From Gautieria morchelliformis (Eukaryota > Basidiomycota > Agaricomycetes > Gomphales > Gomphaceae), in assembly GCA_015179125.1 (NCBI GenBank), contig WHVA01000358.1, forward strand, positions 1-64,000: a stretch of 64,000 nucleotides of DNA. The letters are read 5' to 3'. The position numbers and the translations under genes were made by a program. Positions 51,732-63,176 of this stretch are shown here, piece after piece. The notes under the pieces are model-generated. The model searched no databases. It was not told where the DNA came from and worked only from the letters and a program-made list of their open reading frames with translations. Numbering within the stretch: position 1 is the stretch's first letter; every line of letters starts with the position of its first letter.

Positions 51732-54700
51732 TCAAGATTGGTTTTTAGGCGTTAATATCGTGTATTAGTGAACACAGCGAATGCCCGAATGACTTGTGCG
51801 AATAAGTATGCTGTTCGCCGAATACGTGAACCAATGAATGTTCACAAGAAAGGAGGGTTGCCCGGGCAGGGCTCGCCCTATCTACAGTCGTAGCGAAATG
51901 ACCCGTGGCACTTGACGATGTAACGTACAAGGTGTCACGGAAGGGTTGTCTAAGTAGTGACAATCCCTTCGCCGTCAGCACAGAAAATGGTTCGAAGGCT
52001 AAGGTAACGACGATGAAGTATGGGAACTCACCAGTGATGCCTAAATCCTCTTCTGGTCGAAGGTATAAATCTCCAGGAGAAGATTCAAGACGATGATCAC
52101 AGTGAGGTCAAGTTTGCACAAGATGGACGACATATGATAATTGAACTGGAGAATATACATGCGAATGTAAACTACTTATGTCGAATGCTCGTAAGGTATT
52201 AGCGGATAGGAAAGAGGCCATCGTGAGTCAGGGTCGGATAGGGGTGCGCAGTGATGATACTAAGTAGATGGAATAAACATACAATAGAGTGAGGGAAGAA
52301 TGCGAACATGAAACGACAGAGAATAAAGGTGGCGAAGGCACTTATGGACAAAACCATGTCTTGGGACCCGCATACATGCTACCATGGACTCTTCGTCTAC
52401 TGGGTTGATCCCGCACGAGCTATGGAAGGGGCGTCCTGCGAACACACTTTGGCCATACAAACACCCAATGGGGTTGGATTAAGAAGATGATGGGGTTAAT
52501 GATGAACCATCATGCCGGGTGAATGGTATCGATCATATTTGATGGTGTGCCTGCTGGCGAAATGCGCGAGCAGCGAATAGCGATTCGGAGAATGGGGCAA
52601 ACAACAGGTAGAGTGGATGTAGAGGAGGAGTGGTCGGAGGGTGTGGCAAACTCTGGCGAAGATGCTAGGGAGTGATGAGGGGGAACATAGAGACAGTGGG
52701 GTAAGAGAAATAGACAGGTCATGACAAAACTATGAAGATCACACTTGGGTAAGGGAGGAAGATTTTGATACAACGCAGTGCATAGAGGATTACATTAGAT
52801 GTCAAAAGAAGAAGGGTAGATGCCACTAGGAGGATGTTCACATTGACAACAATGTACATTCTTCTAGGATATATTAGATATCTTTTAAAATATCAACCCT
52901 AACCGAATTCATAGTCCATCATTTTGAGCAACTTGTATATTGTGGACATCCTAAATTTTTTTGAATGTTCTGATATTTTAAAAATATGGTTGTATGTGCT
53001 AAAGCATGGTGTGTATTGATATAACAGAGCAATTTCAGAGAGGATGTGGATGACTATATATTAAAAGTATACATGAAACATGTTAGATGTACAATCACAG
53101 AATATAGAAGCAAGTATGGACAATACCTGTACTATATTATTATATATGGTTGAGAGATCTGATTAGAAGGTATGTTTAAAATAATATGCATGTATAGTAC
53201 AAAGATATGTAGCTATTGATGTTTAGACAATGGGGTATACACCCTTTCCTGGGGGAGCAGCAGACTGTGAGAAAGAACTTTGGGGCTAGGATTAAGCATG
53301 CCTTACAGGTGCTGGCAACTGCCTCAATTTTGATATATTTTATGAAATATAGATGAGCTAAGCTATATATACATATATATGACATTTATAAACATCCTCC
53401 ATGGCAAAGCATTCAGATCATAGTAGGGCACACCACTAACAGGATAGCCAAGATGTTGTTCGGGCGCAGGGCCAGCGTGGTGTCCTGGTCCACCAAAGGT
53501 GCCTCGCGAGGGGGTGTCTGTTGAGAACTGACTCGAGTATGGTCACTATGTACCGAATGGTGAAGACTGCAAAGAGCCTGCAAAGAGTGTGAAGAAACAT
53601 GTGAGTGATGCGAATGAGATGAAGAATTGTGCGAAGCAGGTGTGTGAGCCTGAGATTCCACGTGTACAGGGGTGGTATGCCTAGAATTGAGAGGAGGTGT
53701 AGGCTGGGGGTTAGGAGGACGCTGGGCGTAGTGCACATCGAGAAAAGGATTCCGAGTGTTACTAGGCAAAGCAGGTGGCAAGTGGGGTCGTGCAAAGGCT
53801 GATTGTAATCGGAGTCCTGAAGCACCGACAATCCGAGGGAGCCTAGAAGGATAAGGTTCTTGCAATGTGCTAGGGTTCTGAGGGCGACCGCTGGGTGAAT
53901 TAGGGGCCAATAAGTGGCGTAAAGAATCGGCACTGGGCCTGTGACTAGATGTGGGAGTGCTGGCTGAAAGCGGTCGCTGAGGGGAGAAGTGCTATTCGCC
54001 TGGAGTCAGCTGCCTGTCATGACGCGTTTATTTCCCATACTTAGAAGCTCAGTTTTCCTATTTTTACACCCCACCTTCGTGTTTGTTCCGATCACCATTA
54101 TCATGTTCGGCAACCAATTCTCGCTGTTCGCGCCAACCACTATAGCCATGCCGTCAAACGCATGATCAACGTCTTGGGACTGACTCGGCAGTCATCGCTG
54201 GGTCTACCACCTCCTCTGCGCGACCCTCTTCCAATGGTGTTCTGGTAGTTGGATTGTCATGACCTGTGTATTTCCCCTTTCGCTACTCCTCCCCAGTGTT
54301 CGCTTGGCTTCGCCCCCCACCTCGACCTCTCCTCCTCTATGTCACCTCTGTTCACCCTTCCTCGTATTTCGCCGAATGACCATTCGCTGCTCGCATCATT
54401 CACCAGCAGGCACACCATCAAATCACAATCGACATCCCTATCCGGCATGATGGCTCGTCAGTAACTCCATCAGCTTCTCGATCCAACCCCCTTTTGGTGT
54501 TCATATGAGCAGGGTGCGTTCGCGGGATGTCCTACCCGTGGGTCATGTGGGATCAACCCAGTAGGTGAAGAACCCGTGCAGGGCAGTGTATATGCGGGCC
54601 CCAAGACATGATTTCATACACAGGTGTCTTCGCCACCTGCACCCTCCGTCATTTCATGTTCTCCCTCTTCTCTCATTTCTATTGTATGTTTATTTCATCT

Positions 54701-55264
54701 ATGTTGTATCATGACTGTGCACCCCTATCCAACCCTGACTCGTGACGGCCTCTTTCCTATTCGCTGAGACCTTACGAGCATTCGATATAAGTAGTTTACA
54801 TTCGCATGTATATTCCCCAGTTCAATTATCATACGTCGTTCATCTTGTGCAGCTTTGACCTCGCCGTGGTCATCGTCTTAAGCCTTCTCTTGGAGATTCC
54901 ATCTTCGACTAGCAGAGGACTTAGGCATCACTGGTGAGTTCTCATACTTCGTCTTTGTTACCTTAGCCTTTGGACCATTTTCTGTGCTGTTGGCGAAGGG
55001 CTCCGAAGGAGCACCTTCGCCAGCGAAGGGATTGTCGAGACTTAGACAGCCCTTCCGTGAAACCTTGCACATTACATCGTCAAAAGCCACGGGCTATTTC
55101 GCTACGACTGTAGATAGGGTGAGCCCCATTTAGGCAAACCCTCTTACCTTGTGAACATTCATTGGTTCACCTATTCGCCGAATGGCATACTTATTCGCAC
55201 AAGTTATTCGGGCATTCGCTGTGTTCACTAATACACGATATTAACGCCTAAAAACCAATCTTGA
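51732..55264. mobile_element. Element with ~1.2-kb terminal inverted repeats (family Y, copy A)
   Basis: It starts tcaagattggtttttaggcg and ends cgcctaaaaaccaatcttga. The two arms are long inverted copies (left ~51732-52740, right ~54015-55264) with small indels, and both contain many ttcgc/gcgaa words. The middle (52740-54010) holds only one open frame and AT-rich sequence, so this copy is probably non-autonomous. Left end insertion interrupts the chromodomain transposase gene. No target duplication is apparent at the two ends. I do not recognise the family. Confidence 0.8.
53413..53910 (-). CDS. Pro/Ser/His-rich ORF inside element Y, unknown
   Basis: A 165-codon minus frame rich in P, S and H (NSSSHSHHSHVSSHSLQALC, RPPNPQPTPPLNSRHTTPV). 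No domain, no clear ATG context and a second overlapping open frame in another phase, which together suggest low-complexity sequence. It could be the remnant of a gag-like or DNA-binding protein of the element; I would not rely on it. Confidence 0.25.
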   Translation of the reverse strand: MAPNSPSGRPQNPSTLQEPYPSRLPRIVGASGLRLQSAFARPHLPPALPSNTRNPFLDVHYAQRPPNPQPTPPLNSRHTTPVHVESQAHTPASHNSSSHSHHSHVSSHSLQALCSLHHSVHSDHTRVSSQQTPPREAPLVDQDTTLALRPNNILAILLVVCPTMI

Positions 55265-55548
55265 CACTGCCGTTGAATGTCGAAGAGAGGAGGTGATGCG
55301 TGTTCGGGGACCGGATGGTGCAGTGTAGGCCAAGATGCAGACATGGCGACGAGGCGGGAGAAAGGGATGATGTCTTCCATGGGGTTTTGCGAAGGGAACG
55401 AGGGGGAAGCTGTTCGCCTCTGGAGTGGTGCTGGAGTAAGAAATAGACCTGTCAGCGAGTTCTATGGACAACAGGGTGTTCTTGTTGTGTAGACGACATG
55501 AAAAATAGGGGAATGCTTTTGACTGTAGCTGTTAGTTCAATTATACTG
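55265..55548. other. Short spacer between copies A and B of element Y
   Basis: 284 bp without gene. The ttagttcaattatactg immediately left of copy B and cactgccgttgaatg right of copy A do not match each other. Confidence 0.4.
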
Positions 55549-56790
55549 TCAAGATTGGTTTTTAGGCGTTAATATCGTGTATTAGTGAACACAGCGAATG
55601 CCCGAATAACTTGTGTGAATAAGTATGCCGTTTGGCGAAATAGGTGAACCACTAAATGTTCACAAGATAAGAGGGCTGCCCGAGCGGAGCTCGCCCTATC
55701 TACAATCGTAGCGAAATAGCCCGTGGCACTTGACAATGTAACGTACAAGGTGTCACGGAAGGGTTGTCTAAGTAGCGACAATCCCTTCGCCGTCAGCACA
55801 GAAAATGGTTCGAAGGCTAAGGTAACGACGATGAAGTATGGGAACTCACCAGTGATGCCTAAATCCTCTTCTGGTCGAAGGTATAAATCTCCAGGAGAAG
55901 GTTCAAGACGATGATCACAGCAAGGTCAAGTTTGCACAAGATGGACGACATATGATAATTGAACTGGAGAATATACATGCGAATGTAAACTACTTATATC
56001 GAATGCTCGTAAGGTATCAGCGAATAGGAAAGAGGCTGTCGTGAGTCAGGGTTGGATTAGGGGTGTGCAGTTATGATACTAAGTAGATGGAATAAACATA
56101 CAATAGAGTGAGGGAAGAGTGCGAACATGAAACGACGGAGAGTAAAGGTGGCGAAGGCACTTATGGACAAAACCATGTCTTGGGACCCGCATAGATGTTA
56201 CCCTGCACGGATTCTTCATCTACTGGGTTGATCCCGCATGACCTATGGAAGGGACGTCCTGTGAACACACTTTGGCCATACGAACACCCAAAGGGGTTGG
56301 ATTAAGAAGATGATGGGGTTAGTGATGAACCATCATGCCGGGTAAATGGTGTCGATCATATTTGATGGCGTGCCTGCTGGAGAAATGCGTGAGCAGCGAA
56401 TAGCGGTTCGGAGAAATGCGAGGAAAGGCGAACGGAGATGACATAGGGGATAAGTGGTTGAAGTGGAGGGCGAAGCCAAGGGAACATGGGGGAGGAGTGG
56501 CGAAAGGGGAAATGGGGATAACAAGGTCCAGGAAATACACAAGTTATGACAGTCCGATCATAGGCACACCATCAAAAGAGGGCTGAGCAGAGGAGGTGAT
56601 AGGCCCAGCGATGACTGCCAAGACAGTCCAAGACGTCGATCGTGCTTCGACGGCGTGGTTATGGTAAATGGCACGAACAGTGAGGATCGGTTGCCGAACA
56701 TGATAAGGGCAATCAGAACGAACACGAAGGTGGAGTGAGAGATGGGAGAACAGAGCATCTGAGTATGGGAAATAAATGCATCATGACAGG
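55549..56790. repeat. Element Y arm, copy B (left-type arm)
   Basis: Nearly the same as 51732-52740 in the same orientation, and its inner part matches the reverse complement of 54015-54260. This shows the full arm is about 1.24 kb long. A complete right arm for this copy is not adjacent. The more diverged arm at 59.3-60.14 kb could be its partner, or could belong to another copy. Confidence 0.8.
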
Positions 56791-56941
56791 TATGCCTGGG
56801 TTTAGGAGGTCATGTGTGGGCTGGTATGGATCAGGCGGCTGGTACGGGTGTGTGTATGCGGTGTGGGTCAAAATGTGAGTAGAAATGGCATCAGTGGATG
56901 GTGTTTTGTGTGTGATAGGGGTGGATTTGTGACAACTATTG

Positions 56942-57154
56942 TGTTGTATGGTCTTGTTGTCACATTTCTCTTTTAGCACACAAAGAGACCATATAGTATG
57001 TGCTTGTACAATGACCTCTCAGCTTTCTCTGAAGTCATCTTAGCCAGAGTATCTGCCTCAGACGTCTGTTCCAACAGGCTATGGACCCTGCATTCTAAAT
57101 TGCCTGAACTGACACTGTTTTTAAACAAGCACACTCTGGCTACCCCGACAAACA
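56942..57154 (+). repeat. Probable 5' LTR of a copia remnant
   Basis: tgttgtatggtc...ccccgacaaaca, followed by gttgaccatg as a putative primer-binding site and the gag start 49 bp later. The middle matches the fragment at 45925-46065. Edges were set by TG/CA rules and are approximate. Confidence 0.5.
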
Positions 57155-57202
57155 GTTGACCATGTATCAAATTCCCTCCACCTGCTGTTCCACACCCACA
57201 CC

Positions 57203-58760
57203 ATGGCAGACACAACCACCTTGAAGCTGTTGTCCACCATCAAGGAGTTTGACAGGACAAACTGGGACAGCTGGGTCTTCTCCCTGAAATCCGCACTCAT
57301 GTTCATTGATGCTTTACATATTGTAAGGAGGAAAGTATCATTGAGGTGACAAACTGTGCAGAACTACTGATGCAGCTGATAGTTAGAGGGAAAGAGGAGT
57401 CTGTATTACTAATCTAAGTGGACCCACTATGTACTCTGAGAACAATGGGGGTGGCACAAGGTGACATCATACCTCTAATCTCCAACTAGCGCACGTAGCT
57501 CTCTTACAGCATCACTGAAGAGACTGAATCAACTCCCTCCTTGAGCACTCCGCTGACTGACAATGAGTGCAAGCAACTCAACGACTGGGTACTGGTCTCA
57601 GTCAAGCCTTCTGTCCACCAGTCCCTCAACATGACAAAAACCCTAGAGCAAAACTGGGGCAATCTCAAGACAACTTATGGAACAAGGACCAGCCTAAACA
57701 TCTGGGTCAACTATCGGAGATACACAACCATGACCTTCTTACACAACACCCAGCTCACTCAGCACATTGATGAAATGTCTGAGTCGAAGAACCACATTGT
57801 CACAGCTGGTCTAGCCATCAGCGATCCCCTCCACACTCTCAATGTCCTTGAGGCCCTACCTACATTGTATGAAATTGTGCAGCAGACAAGCCTTGCCACC
57901 ATCACTGATTTTTCCAAAAGCGACTGGGCAAATACCTGGGGCCACATCCTGTCTGAAGAGCTTTGACAGGGCTTACAACCAAGCGTAAATGCCATCCATG
58001 CGAAGTCAAATGGCTGGAAAGCACAAGTGCAATTACTGCAACAGCACCGGACATTGGGAAAAAGATTGCCAACACAAGGCTTGTGGCCTCTCACACGAAG
58101 AGGCCCAGTCTGAAGCACAAAAAGGAAAGGCAAAGAGAAGGGAGAAAAAGGAAAAGGGAACGATGCCCTCAGTGAGCGCCATTATATCACACAATTCTGA
58201 CTCAGTTGCTTCAACAGCACCTGTATCTACCACTGTGACCCCAACGATGCTGTCTGCTTCTATATTATGTGAACACAAGATGCAAGTGGATGAAGGGTTC
58301 AGGCTGCACTGACCACATAATGATGTTTCTGACTTCTCAGAATACTGTCCACTTCCCACACCCAGACGTGCCTACTTTGATAAAACAACCTTTGTGCCCT
58401 ACATTGGCATAGGCGTGGTCACTGGATTATCAAGAGTCAATGGCCAAGAACAGATGATCACCATCCATGATGTGCTGCACACACCTGAGATTGGAGGAAG
58501 GTTCTTTAGCATGCTAAAACTCGATTTAAAAGGCTTTGCAACAGCTTTTTTGAGCTCTAAAGCTACAATATTGAAGAATAGAACAGTCTTTGCAGAAGGA
58601 TGAGTAAACGGACAGCACTACTGGCTCTCACTGTGAACCAACACTCATCCACTGGTTTCAACCCTTTTGAGGGACTTGGAGTCAACCAGAACAACCCCAA
58701 CATGGTCTGTTACTCTTGTGATAGAGCAATGTTGTGCTCCGACCTGATGGCATGGTCCCA
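57203..58760 (+). pseudogene. Copia gag-protease remnant
   Basis: ATG at 57203 reads MADTTTLKLLSTIKEFDRTN, WDSWVFSLKSALMF, a typical copia gag start. It continues after breaks with LTDNECKQLNDWVLVSVKPS, IHNHD/TTMTFLHNTQLTQHIDE and LALSDPL-like sequence, then the zinc knuckle CNYCNSTGHWEKDCQHKAC (~58033) and the protease region. The protease active-site segment (DSGCTDHI type) is scrambled near 58305. It then reads YIGIGVVTGLSRVNGQEQMI, TIHDVLHTPEIGGRFFSML and VFAEG, with a TGA where the family has Trp. After NGQHYWLSL the frame decays, and integrase, RT and RNase H are missing. Confidence 0.8.
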
Positions 58761-58959
58761 CACCTTCCGCAGAGGCAGGGTCACTGGAGGCATAGTAAAG
58801 TTTAGTGCCTTGGGAAATCCACTAGAAATTTTAAAGGTATTCCATATTTCCTCAAGATTTCCCAATGCAGGAAATTGGTGGAAAATTTACTGTTCTTTCA
58901 GAGTCTTTTGGATTCAGGAAATCCTTCAAAATTTCAAAATTAGCACCTGAAGATTTTCC
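58761..58959. other. No gene recognised
   Basis: AT-rich junk between the copia remnant and repeat R1, with ggaaat/atttcc words in both orientations. Confidence 0.3.
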
Positions 58960-59290
58960 AGAAACTATACCTATCAAACAAGTCTACAGGTACTTCAGGG
59001 GGTAAAACAGTATTTTCTGGATAGATTTATCATACATTGGATAGTATCTATTTATACTATAATGTCCATGCTCTGTTAAGGTTGTGTGTCATACTGCAGT
59101 TCGGCTTTACCAAAGCCAAACTAACATGCTCATTGGAATTTGGAATATTAGGTAGATGGGTCAAAAACCTGTATGCAGCCATATGAAACGTAACATAGAT
59201 GGGGATTCTTGTGCTGATGATAACTATCCTAACAGGGATCTATAGTTACTATACAAAGCCCCTGGCTGCATGAAGTAGAGATGGTAGTCA
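58960..59290 (+). repeat. Dispersed repeat R1, copy 3 (partial)
   Basis: Contains ctatcaaacaagtctacagg, tacttcaggggg, tttatactataatg and tacaaagcccc in the order seen at 453-1015 and 11040-11610. The left part with gctgactaagccc is absent. Confidence 0.6.
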
Positions 59291-59299
59291 GTGGAGCAT

Positions 59300-60143
59300 T
59301 GTCATGACCCATTTATTCTAGTATCAAGTTACCCCCAGTTTCCCTTTCACCCCTCCATCTTTATATTCACTCCATTCGCCATTCACTGGATTCACCAAGT
59401 GACCATTCGCTACTCGCATCATTTGCCCACCATCACACCATCAAACATGATCGACATCCCCTAGCCGGTGTGATGGTTCATCACTATCCCCATCACCTAC
59501 CCGGTTTAAGCCCCTCTAGGTGTTTCTATGGTCAATATGTATTCACAGGCCTTCCTGCCCCAGATCATGCAGGATCAACCCTTTAAAACCAGGACCCGGT
59601 GCAGGGTAAGATATATCCAGGTCTCAAGGCCTGTTTTCTTACCTAGGTACCTTCATCCACTCTCCTCCCCCCTGTTTCATGTTTGTATGACTTAGTTCTA
59701 CTGTATATGTGTTTCACCTATTTGTATCCTAACTACACATTCACCGTCTAACCACAACTTGCAACGGCCTCTTTCCCATTCACTGATAGCATATGAGCAT
59801 TCAGTATAAGTAGTTTACATTTGCATGTATGTTCTGCAGTTCAATTATCATATGTCTATCTTGTACAAAAACCCACTACACTGTGATCATTATCCTAAAC
59901 CCACTGACGAAAGGATTGTCGCTGCCAGACAACCTTTCCATGACCTTACACGTTATATCATCAAGCACCATGAGCTATTTGCTTCAACTGTAGATCAGGG
60001 TGAACCCCATTCAAGTAACCCTTTACTTCATAATCCTTACTGGCTCCACCTTATTCACTGAACAACATATTTTGTCACACAAGCTGTTTGGGCATTTGCC
60101 ATGTTCGCTAATTTGCGATATTAACTCCCAAATTCAGTCTTGA
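59300..60143. repeat. Element Y arm, diverged right-type copy C
   Basis: Runs parallel to 54250-55264 (catgacccRtttatt, ccattcgctRctcgcatca, accatcaaacatgatcgaca, gatattaac) and ends in cagtcttga, a diverged form of the element terminus. It is clearly older than copies A and B, with many substitutions. Confidence 0.7.
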
Positions 60144-60177
60144 GACTTCCAACACTGTTCCAAGAGTGGAAGTCAGA

Positions 60178-60868
60178 AAGGAGGTTAATCAAAAAGGTCA
60201 TGTGATACAGTATATATGAGTATATAATAACAACATATAGGAATATATAGTAGTATTTATAAGGAGAATAATAGATGTTATTAGAAGATTCTGTATATAT
60301 TTAAACATCTTGGAGATATATATACATATGAGAGATTATTAGACTGCAAGATAGAGTAATAGATACTTGGACAGATACTTCTAACAGATATGAGTAGGAG
60401 TATTAGTATGAATAGTTATAATGAGAGAGTATTAGAGTACAGTATGAGGTAATAGTAGTTGGATAGATATTTGTAATATATATGAAAAGGAGTATTAATA
60501 TGAATAGTTATAACAATATAGCGTATATTAAAAGTTGGTAGAAAAAAATAAGAAGAGGCGTAAAAATAAAAAGAGGCGTTCTAGAGCCATGTGGGATCAG
60601 ATCCACGTCAAACCCAACTGTAGTCCCTATGGGCTGTGAGTGTGGGGCGGCGAACCTCGAAAGCCGGGCCAGTGACAAGGGAGCCCAGCCAACGAGGAGG
60701 GGGGGGGTTTTAGTGGGTAAAAGCCCCACACTGTCTCCCAAAAGGGAGTTCATCTGCTAGCAGATTTCCCCTCCCTGGCAAAAATTTAAAAAAAAGGGGG
60801 TGTTCTCGTCAGCGGAGCCGCCGCTCAGGGAGGGACAAAAGTAGATTTATTTATATCCCAACAATAAA
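60178..60868. repeat. AT-rich dispersed repeat X, copy 2 (inverted relative to copy 1)
   Basis: Reverse complement of 1-452. It contains an extra block at about 60583-60801 flanked by the direct repeat gttct (60578-60582 and 60802-60806), which looks like a 219-bp insertion with 5-bp target duplication. The insert ends in an A-rich run followed by ggggggt. Confidence 0.75.
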
Positions 60869-60954
60869 ATTACCATATACTTTTACCCTCTTCTTTTCGA
60901 TAATCTGAGAATAAAATGGGTGAAGCTACATGTAATAAAAGGTTGCAAGCATCT

Positions 60955-61095
60955 GCCAGAGTGGAGTGGAATCGACAAGGCAAATGGAACTGGTGGAAGT
61001 TCTCCCAGAAGTGGAACTGGAAGTGGAGCCGGAAATGGAGTCAGAACTTGGGGTGGTGTTGGAACTGGAAAACAGGGTGTCCCCTGACAGTCCAG
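60955..61095. repeat. Degenerate hexamer array, inverted copy of 50165-50340
   Basis: ggaact/ggaagt/ggagcc-type hexamers, preceded by agtggaatcgacaaggcaaa and followed by ctggaaaacagggtgtcccc, which pair with the flanks of the 50.2-kb array. Confidence 0.65.
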
Positions 61096-61318
61096 GAATA
61101 TGAGAATCAGAGCTGAGGTGATCAACTGCTTGAGCTTGTTGAAGGCAGTTTGCTATTCAGGTCAAATCTGGACCTCAGGTCAGGACTGAAGCTGAGACTG
61201 GAAATGTCCTCATGAGGGGGTTCCCCTGACAGGGGGCATGTATTATAATTGCAGTTATGATGTATTAACTTGGATGCTGTCATCAAACTGTGCTGTTCTT
61301 CCAGACTCTACTGAACCA

Positions 61319-62956
61319 TTAACCAGTGTCTGAAGACTCACTGGGGACAATAGGCCCCACCATTTCTACATCTCCAGGAGATCCTCCGGTTGCCCAAGGA
61401 AACTCATCCAACTCTATCCCAGCAGGCCCAGTCTCTTCATGCTGGCTTTCCTGAACAACCGCATTGTCCTCCAAGGCTTCAGCACTAAAAGCCTCATTCA
61501 GTTGTGGGTTCCCAAACTCAGCCACTATGGCATTGTGAACACTTGGTCTGGCAGCTTGGAAGGTGGAGAATGAAAGAGTAGGTGATGAGGGCCTATGAAT
61601 TTGACTGTGTCTCTCTTGGAGAGTTAGATGGAAGCGACAGATAATAATTGTTGACAAGCTGTATGTGCACTGTTAGTATTATCATATCTTTCTTATTAAC
61701 TTGATGGGAATATACCAGTTCTGAAAAAAGCTTAAGATACCAGCAATGGTTGACTTTAGAGGCACTGAGATTAGCCATTTTCTTATAATGATCAATACCT
61801 TACATACCCTTAACACCTAAATTGAGAGAGAACACCAAGTAAACTCTGAAGCTGAACAGGTTTATAAGTAACCGTACCTTTGTTGCAATAGTATCAGCCA
61901 AAGTAATTGTAAGCACAAATCTGAAGATGAATCAGATATGTGAAATATCATAGAGAACAATATTCTATACCCATATCTGACAAAGCCTTACCTGTAGATT
62001 AATGATATGTCCACACATATAAGCAATATGTTGTATACTCACCTTGGTAAATCACTAGCCTAATGAGTGATGTCTTATCCCAAATTTCACCTTTCTGCCT
62101 AAGCTTCCAGGTTTCAAATGAGCTCAGGATGGTTATCATCACAACTCCAGTGTCAAAAAGGATTACAGCAACACCACTGATGCTCGTCACTGTCAAAGGT
62201 TTCAGAGACAAATTGGGCAAATGCAGGCCCCTATATCTTACACCTGAAGAATTTGTTAGTATTAATCTAGGCCAAAAATCTTACTCAGTACTTACAAAAG
62301 CGATGTATTAAATTGTGAACTAGTGGAATTGCAGTTGTCAAGAGCAGACCTGTACTATATCCAGTGAAATGAACTTATGTGATTTATACAAAGCCTGCAC
62401 AGGGACATACCACTTCAATGATTATAGTACCAAGAATAAGTGGCCCAAGGACACCCAAAACTCTATGACTCTGGAAGGAGATAGCATAGGTGCGAGCCAG
62501 CAGAAGGCCTAGACAAGTAAATTGTGTTTATAATTCTGATTGAAAAGTATATGGGTATTATCACTCACCCTGTACCCCAATCAGAGGAGGGATACCAAAA
62601 ACAACAGCCATATGAGCTATATTATTACATTGCCTTCAAACATTTGAGTCATTGTGTTGCTTCTTCATAAGGAATGAAAGTCGTACTAGATCCTCGTTCA
62701 AATCAGTAGGGCTGTTACACATGAGAACCTTGGCAATCACCTCAAGGGATGGGTTAAATATATTGAGATATATAGGAATAAGAAAGCAAACCAGAGGCGG
62801 GTAACGAGCGAATAAATTGAGAATGGTGCCGATTTTGACGTTCTTGCACCAAATATGTCTGATCTCAGATGGCAGTGTGAGAAGAGTGTCGAAGATGAGC
62901 AGCGCTGTGGAACAAGTTATGGACATCGTGAAATTAGGCAGGGGACATGGACGCAT
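61319..62956 (-). CDS. DUF6533-family membrane protein gene, copy 4
   Basis: Start ATG at 62956 (MRPCPLPNFTMSITCSTALL). The DUF6533 block follows: IFDTLLTLPSEIRHIW, then VKIGTILNLFARYPPLVCFL and further hydrophobic residues. An inner exon (about 62220-62045) has SGVAVILFDTGVVMITILSS, FETWKLR and KTSLIRLVIYQG, with gtgagt as donor right behind. The last exon (about 61657-61319) has STIIICRFHLTLQER and an acidic, low-complexity tail ending VPSESSDTG. The exon order agrees with copy 3 at 27.4-29.65 kb, and the tails are related (EFGNP.../FGDPS...). I did not resolve all introns between 62640 and 62220, and a break there is possible. Expected product: multi-pass membrane protein of unknown role. 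Confidence 0.65.
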
Positions 62957-63176
62957 ACCGAGCGCTGCGAAATTGACACAGTTGAACGCAAAGCTAGTTC
63001 AGGTAAGTTCTTCTGCGTCTCGCTCAATAGAGAGTATATGTTGGGTAATAATTATTAAGTCGATAGAAATTATTATCGGACTGTTAAAATAAGCGCCAGA
63101 AGAGCTGGTAATTTTTACATTAATTAAGGTGACTGTCACGTGACTGACGCGTGTGGTGGGGCTCCTCTCTGCCACC

